Notes under the pieces: model-generated
The model's input: the letters and a program-made list of their open reading frames with translations, nothing else
Databases searched by the model: none
Told to the model about the DNA's origin: nothing
Assembly (NCBI GenBank): GCA_050742535.1
Contig: JBOGIQ010000279.1
Coordinates: 1-8,249, forward strand
Source of the DNA: Gp6-AA40 sp050742535
GTDB lineage: Bacteria > Acidobacteriota > Vicinamibacteria > Vicinamibacterales > UBA2999
Reading direction: 5' to 3'
Length of the DNA stretch: 8,249 bases
Made by a program: the position numbers and the translations under genes
Shown: positions 5,861-8,249 of the stretch, piece after piece
Numbering within the stretch: position 1 is the stretch's first letter
How the letters are laid out: each line of letters opens with the position of its first letter

Positions 5861-7303
5861 TCAGCGGGTCGTCACCTGAAGCAAGTACGCGCGCCGCGCG
5901 TCGATGAACGCCTTCAGCGGATTGCCCGCATCGGCGATGCCCGCGTCGAAGCCGGCGTTGTCGGACAGCTTTCGCGTGTCGGCCGCCACGTCCGCGGCGA
6001 TCAGCGCGTGCGACGCCTTCGCGATCGGCAGCAGCGTGTTCCAATCCAGCCACTTCTCGGCGATCTCGCGCACGTACGACAGGTACTTCTGGCGCAGCGC
6101 CGGCACGGCCAGCAGCTTCGAGTAGAGCGGCTTGGTCGGATCGCCGGCGGCGGCCATCGGGTCGAGCGTGGCGCGGCGGCCCCCACCCTCGCCGCCGAGC
6201 GCCTCGTTGACGTCATGGGGAATGAGGTGGAACCGTCCGGCAGTATCGCGATAGATGTTGTAGTCGCTGGCACGGGTCCAGTACCCGTCGGGGTTCGCCA
6301 TGGCGATCTCGACGGCCATGAACTTGAGGGTCGCGTCGACGTCGAGGATCGGCGCGAGCGCCGCTTCGAGCTGGTCGGCCGGCGTGGTGTTGAGTACCCG
6401 GCAGAGCCGCATCAGCGCCGCCCACGACTCGGGGTCGTCTTTGGTCTTGATCTCGTAAATCTGTTTGTACGCGGCAACATCTTCGCCGAGGTACTCGAGG
6501 CCCGCGCGCCCGCGCGGGCTGCCCGGCGCCTTCCATCGCGCACCGCCGGTCGGCTTGAACCATTCCCGGATGAAATCGGCGTTGAACTGCTGGGCGTTCA
6601 GGTAGACACCCCAGCTCTCGCCGTTGATCGCGACCCGGACGTGGTTCATCCTCGGCGTCGGGACGTAGTGGCGCGCGATCTCCGTATAGAGGATGCCGCG
6701 CAGGAAGGTCGCGTCATTGTTCACGTTGAGCAGGTTGAGCGTCCGATAGCCGCCCACATCCTGGTCCTCGTCGGCGAAATCCACCGCGATGTTCAGCGAC
6801 CGTTTGAATCCGGCCGGCGTGTTGCGGAACGACGAGGCGCCGCGGAAGTGGACCCCGACGTCGCGGTACGTCCGGCCGTCCACGGTCATCGTCGCCGGCA
6901 CATCCACGTCGGAGTTGAAGAAGAACCCGAGTTCCTCCTCCCAGCCCGCGTCCGCGAACTGCAGGAAGATGGTCCGCAGCGTCGCGAGGTCGTAGAGGTT
7001 GCTGCGCGGATACGGGGGCCGGACGTCGGCAGTGGCCAGCCTCGGCCCGGGCGACGCTGTGGTGCCTCCGCGCCGGCCTCTGGGTCCCGCGGTGACCACG
7101 CCGGCCATCGCCGCGCGCACCGCCGCGCGCTCCGCACGATTGAGCCGGCCATCGCCGTCCTTGTCGTACTTGGCGACGACCTGGGCCTCCGGACCGTTGC
7201 CGCCGCCGGACTGCGCCGGGCCGAACTGCGCGCGGCCCGATGTCTGCAATGCCGCTGCGATGGCCGCGGCGGCGAGGGCGGCGGTGATGCGTCGTACCGT
7301 CAT
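5861..7303 (-). CDS. Secreted CotH kinase-family protein with an N-terminal EF-hand
   Basis: With the start at 7303 the protein has 480 residues. A signal peptide (MTVRRITAALAAAAIAAALQ) is followed by an EF-hand calcium loop at 47-58 (DKDGDGRLNRAE, acidic at positions 1, 3, 5 and 12) and a Gly/Arg/Pro-rich linker. The rest resembles the CotH kinase family (PF08757): GVHFRGASSF and Lys167 in FKRSLNI, the strand VRVAINGESWGVYLN, NPDGYWT (337-343), YNIYRDTAGRFHLIPHD ending at Asp364, and a C-terminal PLYSKLLAVPALRQKYLSYV. Bacillus CotH is an atypical protein kinase of the spore coat. Secreted homologues in non-sporulating bacteria have unknown targets, and I infer only an envelope or extracellular role. 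The start has GAAGGA five bases upstream. An upstream in-frame methionine at 7354 would overlap the preceding gene and bury the signal peptide. It probably shares a transcript with the amidohydrolase, 19 bases upstream. Confidence 0.85.
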   Translation of the reverse strand: MTVRRITAALAAAAIAAALQTSGRAQFGPAQSGGGNGPEAQVVAKYDKDGDGRLNRAERAAVRAAMAGVVTAGPRGRRGGTTASPGPRLATADVRPPYPRSNLYDLATLRTIFLQFADAGWEEELGFFFNSDVDVPATMTVDGRTYRDVGVHFRGASSFRNTPAGFKRSLNIAVDFADEDQDVGGYRTLNLLNVNNDATFLRGILYTEIARHYVPTPRMNHVRVAINGESWGVYLNAQQFNADFIREWFKPTGGARWKAPGSPRGRAGLEYLGEDVAAYKQIYEIKTKDDPESWAALMRLCRVLNTTPADQLEAALAPILDVDATLKFMAVEIAMANPDGYWTRASDYNIYRDTAGRFHLIPHDVNEALGGEGGGRRATLDPMAAAGDPTKPLYSKLLAVPALRQKYLSYVREIAEKWLDWNTLLPIAKASHALIAADVAADTRKLSDNAGFDAGIADAGNPLKAFIDARRAYLLQVTTR

Positions 7304-7308
7304 GGCGT

Positions 7309-7314
7309 TCCTTC
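7309..7314 (-). promoter_or_regulatory. Ribosome binding site of the CotH-type gene
   Basis: On the minus strand, GAAGGA lies five bases before the ATG at 7303. It sits inside the 19-base gap after the amidohydrolase stop codon (7323-7325). This decides the start at 7303 over the upstream in-frame ATG at 7354. Confidence 0.7.
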
Positions 7315-7322
7315 CCCTGCCA

Positions 7323-8249
7323 TTATGCGCTGCCGGTGAATGGCGGCGCGGCATGCACCACCTTCCCGCCGAGAAGCGTCAACAGAGATTCGATGCGTCG
7401 AATCGCCGGCTCGGGCACGGTGAGATAGTCGTGGCTGAGAACCGCAAGGTCCGCGTATTTGCCGGTGACGAACGAGCCGACGAGGTGGTCGTCGAAGGAG
7501 AACCACGCCGCACCTTCCGTATACAGGCGCAGCGCTTCGACGCGCGACACCTGCTGGCCGGCGTTCGTCAACACGCCGGCCACGTTTCGTCCGGTCGTCA
7601 TGTAGAACAGCGAGACCCACGGATCGAGAGCCGAGACGTTGGTCGAATCCGTGCCGACGCCAGCGTGGATCCCGGAGTCGACGAGCCGGCGGAACGGCGG
7701 CCCGCCGCCGGTGCCGAAATAGGTCCATGTCTGGGCGCTGGCGCCGCAGCCCAGTTGCTGGAGCGCTTTGAGCCTGGGCTCGTCGATGCCCTGCAGGTGA
7801 ATGATCGACCATCGGAGCCGCTCGATCGGATGCTCGCGCGCGATCGAGCGAAACGCGTCGAGATGGAAGTCGTTCTCCTTGGGTGTGATCGAGTGCTGCT
7901 GCAGCAGCCAGCCGTGCCTGGCAATCATCCGCGCGGTGGGCTCGAATTGTGAGGACATCGGATCGGTGCCACCGATGCGCTCGCCGAACCCGGCCGGGCG
8001 GAACAGGTCGTCGCCGACGGCCTTCCCCGCCTGGCTGAAGTTGTTGAGGACCCGCGCCTCGACCTCCTGCGGCGAGTCGGCGGGGAACACGGGGCGCATC
8101 CGTACCGACAGCATGTCCTTTCGCCACAGGGTCAGCGCGAATTCCTGATCCGCGAGATTGCCGGCGTTGATGACTCCCGTCAGTCCCAGGCTGCTGGCAT
8201 GGGCATTCAGATCAGCCGTACCACCCAGCCGGTCTGCGGACGTCTGGAC
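7323..8249 (-). CDS. Amidohydrolase family protein, C-terminal part (5' end outside window)
   Basis: The frame is open from the right edge to TAA at 7323, giving 308 visible residues. The start codon lies beyond the window, and the methionine at 8114 is internal. The sequence resembles the Amidohydrolase_3 / YtcJ-like group (PF07969), metal-dependent hydrolases acting on amide or related bonds. Candidate metal ligands in visible numbering are His119 (QQHS), His151 (WSIIHLQ) and Asp201 in GVGTDSTN, which occupies the position of the family's GSD motif. The C-terminal end has the usual composite-domain return: WFSFDDHLVGSFVTGKYADL and then AVLSHDYLTVP. The N-terminal HxH metal pair and any signal peptide would lie off the edge. 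Family members are often 500-650 residues, so roughly half is seen. The substrate cannot be told. It lies upstream of the CotH-type gene on the same strand and is probably co-transcribed with it. Confidence 0.86.
   Translation of the reverse strand, partial: VQTSADRLGGTADLNAHASSLGLTGVINAGNLADQEFALTLWRKDMLSVRMRPVFPADSPQEVEARVLNNFSQAGKAVGDDLFRPAGFGERIGGTDPMSSQFEPTARMIARHGWLLQQHSITPKENDFHLDAFRSIAREHPIERLRWSIIHLQGIDEPRLKALQQLGCGASAQTWTYFGTGGGPPFRRLVDSGIHAGVGTDSTNVSALDPWVSLFYMTTGRNVAGVLTNAGQQVSRVEALRLYTEGAAWFSFDDHLVGSFVTGKYADLAVLSHDYLTVPEPAIRRIESLLTLLGGKVVHAAPPFTGSA

Noticed and set aside
3769..5907. A 712-codon open frame on the plus strand
   Set aside because: It runs antisense through the VWFA gene and then out of frame through the beta-propeller gene. 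It is rich in Arg and has no recognisable domain, as expected for a shadow frame in GC-rich DNA.
6501..6522. A GC palindrome (GCCCGCGCGGGC type) inside the CotH-type gene
   Set aside because: It lies in codons for a Gly/Arg/Pro-rich stretch (GSPRGRAG), where such palindromes arise by chance in GC-rich DNA. It does not share the layout of the repeat family.
6008..7339. A 443-codon open frame on the plus strand
   Set aside because: It is antisense to the CotH-type gene, is dominated by Arg, Val and Glu, and has no motif. The minus-strand frame has a signal peptide, an EF-hand and CotH motifs.
7304..7354. Longer start for the CotH-type protein at 7354
   Set aside because: It would overlap the end of the amidohydrolase gene and put 17 charged or polar residues before the signal peptide. 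The start at 7303 has a good ribosome site.
7300..8127. A 275-codon minus-strand frame overlapping the amidohydrolase
   Set aside because: It is another frame of the same strand, Arg-rich and without motifs. The frame ending at 7323 carries the His/Asp metal-site motifs and the GKYADL signature.

Overview
The window is GC-rich bacterial DNA, most likely from an Acidobacteriota genome and perhaps the Vicinamibacteria. The strongest evidence is the protein at 2782-4791, which has the layout of the 'VWFA-related Acidobacterial domain' family (TIGR03436). Short palindromic repeats are also scattered through and between the genes. On its minus-strand side, one of them decodes in the tandem copy to the peptide RLKADTT, which I associate with acidobacterial gene predictions. 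The phylum assignment is inferred from family knowledge and was not searched.

Layout: (1) the 5' end of an unrecognised minus-strand membrane or exported protein (1-113). (2) A plus-strand ThDP-dependent benzoylformate-decarboxylase-like enzyme (172-1773). (3) A minus-strand exported dienelactone-hydrolase-family protein (1774-2631), whose stop codon directly abuts that of the decarboxylase. (4) A minus-strand secreted VWFA-related protein (2782-4791). (5) A divergent plus-strand secreted NHL-type beta-propeller (4835-5806). (6) A minus-strand pair, an amidohydrolase cut by the window end (7323-8249) followed 19 bases later by a secreted EF-hand/CotH-kinase protein (5861-7303).

The genes do not form one obvious pathway. 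The decarboxylase and the dienelactone hydrolase belong to families used in aromatic-compound breakdown (mandelate branch and chlorocatechol branch), but they are convergent, so co-transcription is not implied. Four of the products (hydrolase, VWFA protein, beta-propeller, CotH protein) carry export signals, so much of the window serves the cell envelope or exterior. Likely transcription units are amidohydrolase-cotH, and possibly vwfA-dlh, which are separated by 150 bases filled with palindromes.

The most unusual signal is the set of hairpin repeats. One lies in frame inside the decarboxylase gene. Two sit in tandem in the leader of the hydrolase gene, and one follows the vwfA stop codon. 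Another is part of the vwfA signal-peptide coding sequence, and a related one separates the convergent beta-propeller and cotH genes. Stem positions covary between copies, which points to a spreading structured element rather than chance palindromes. I saw no tRNA or rRNA genes, CRISPR array, transposase or phage gene.
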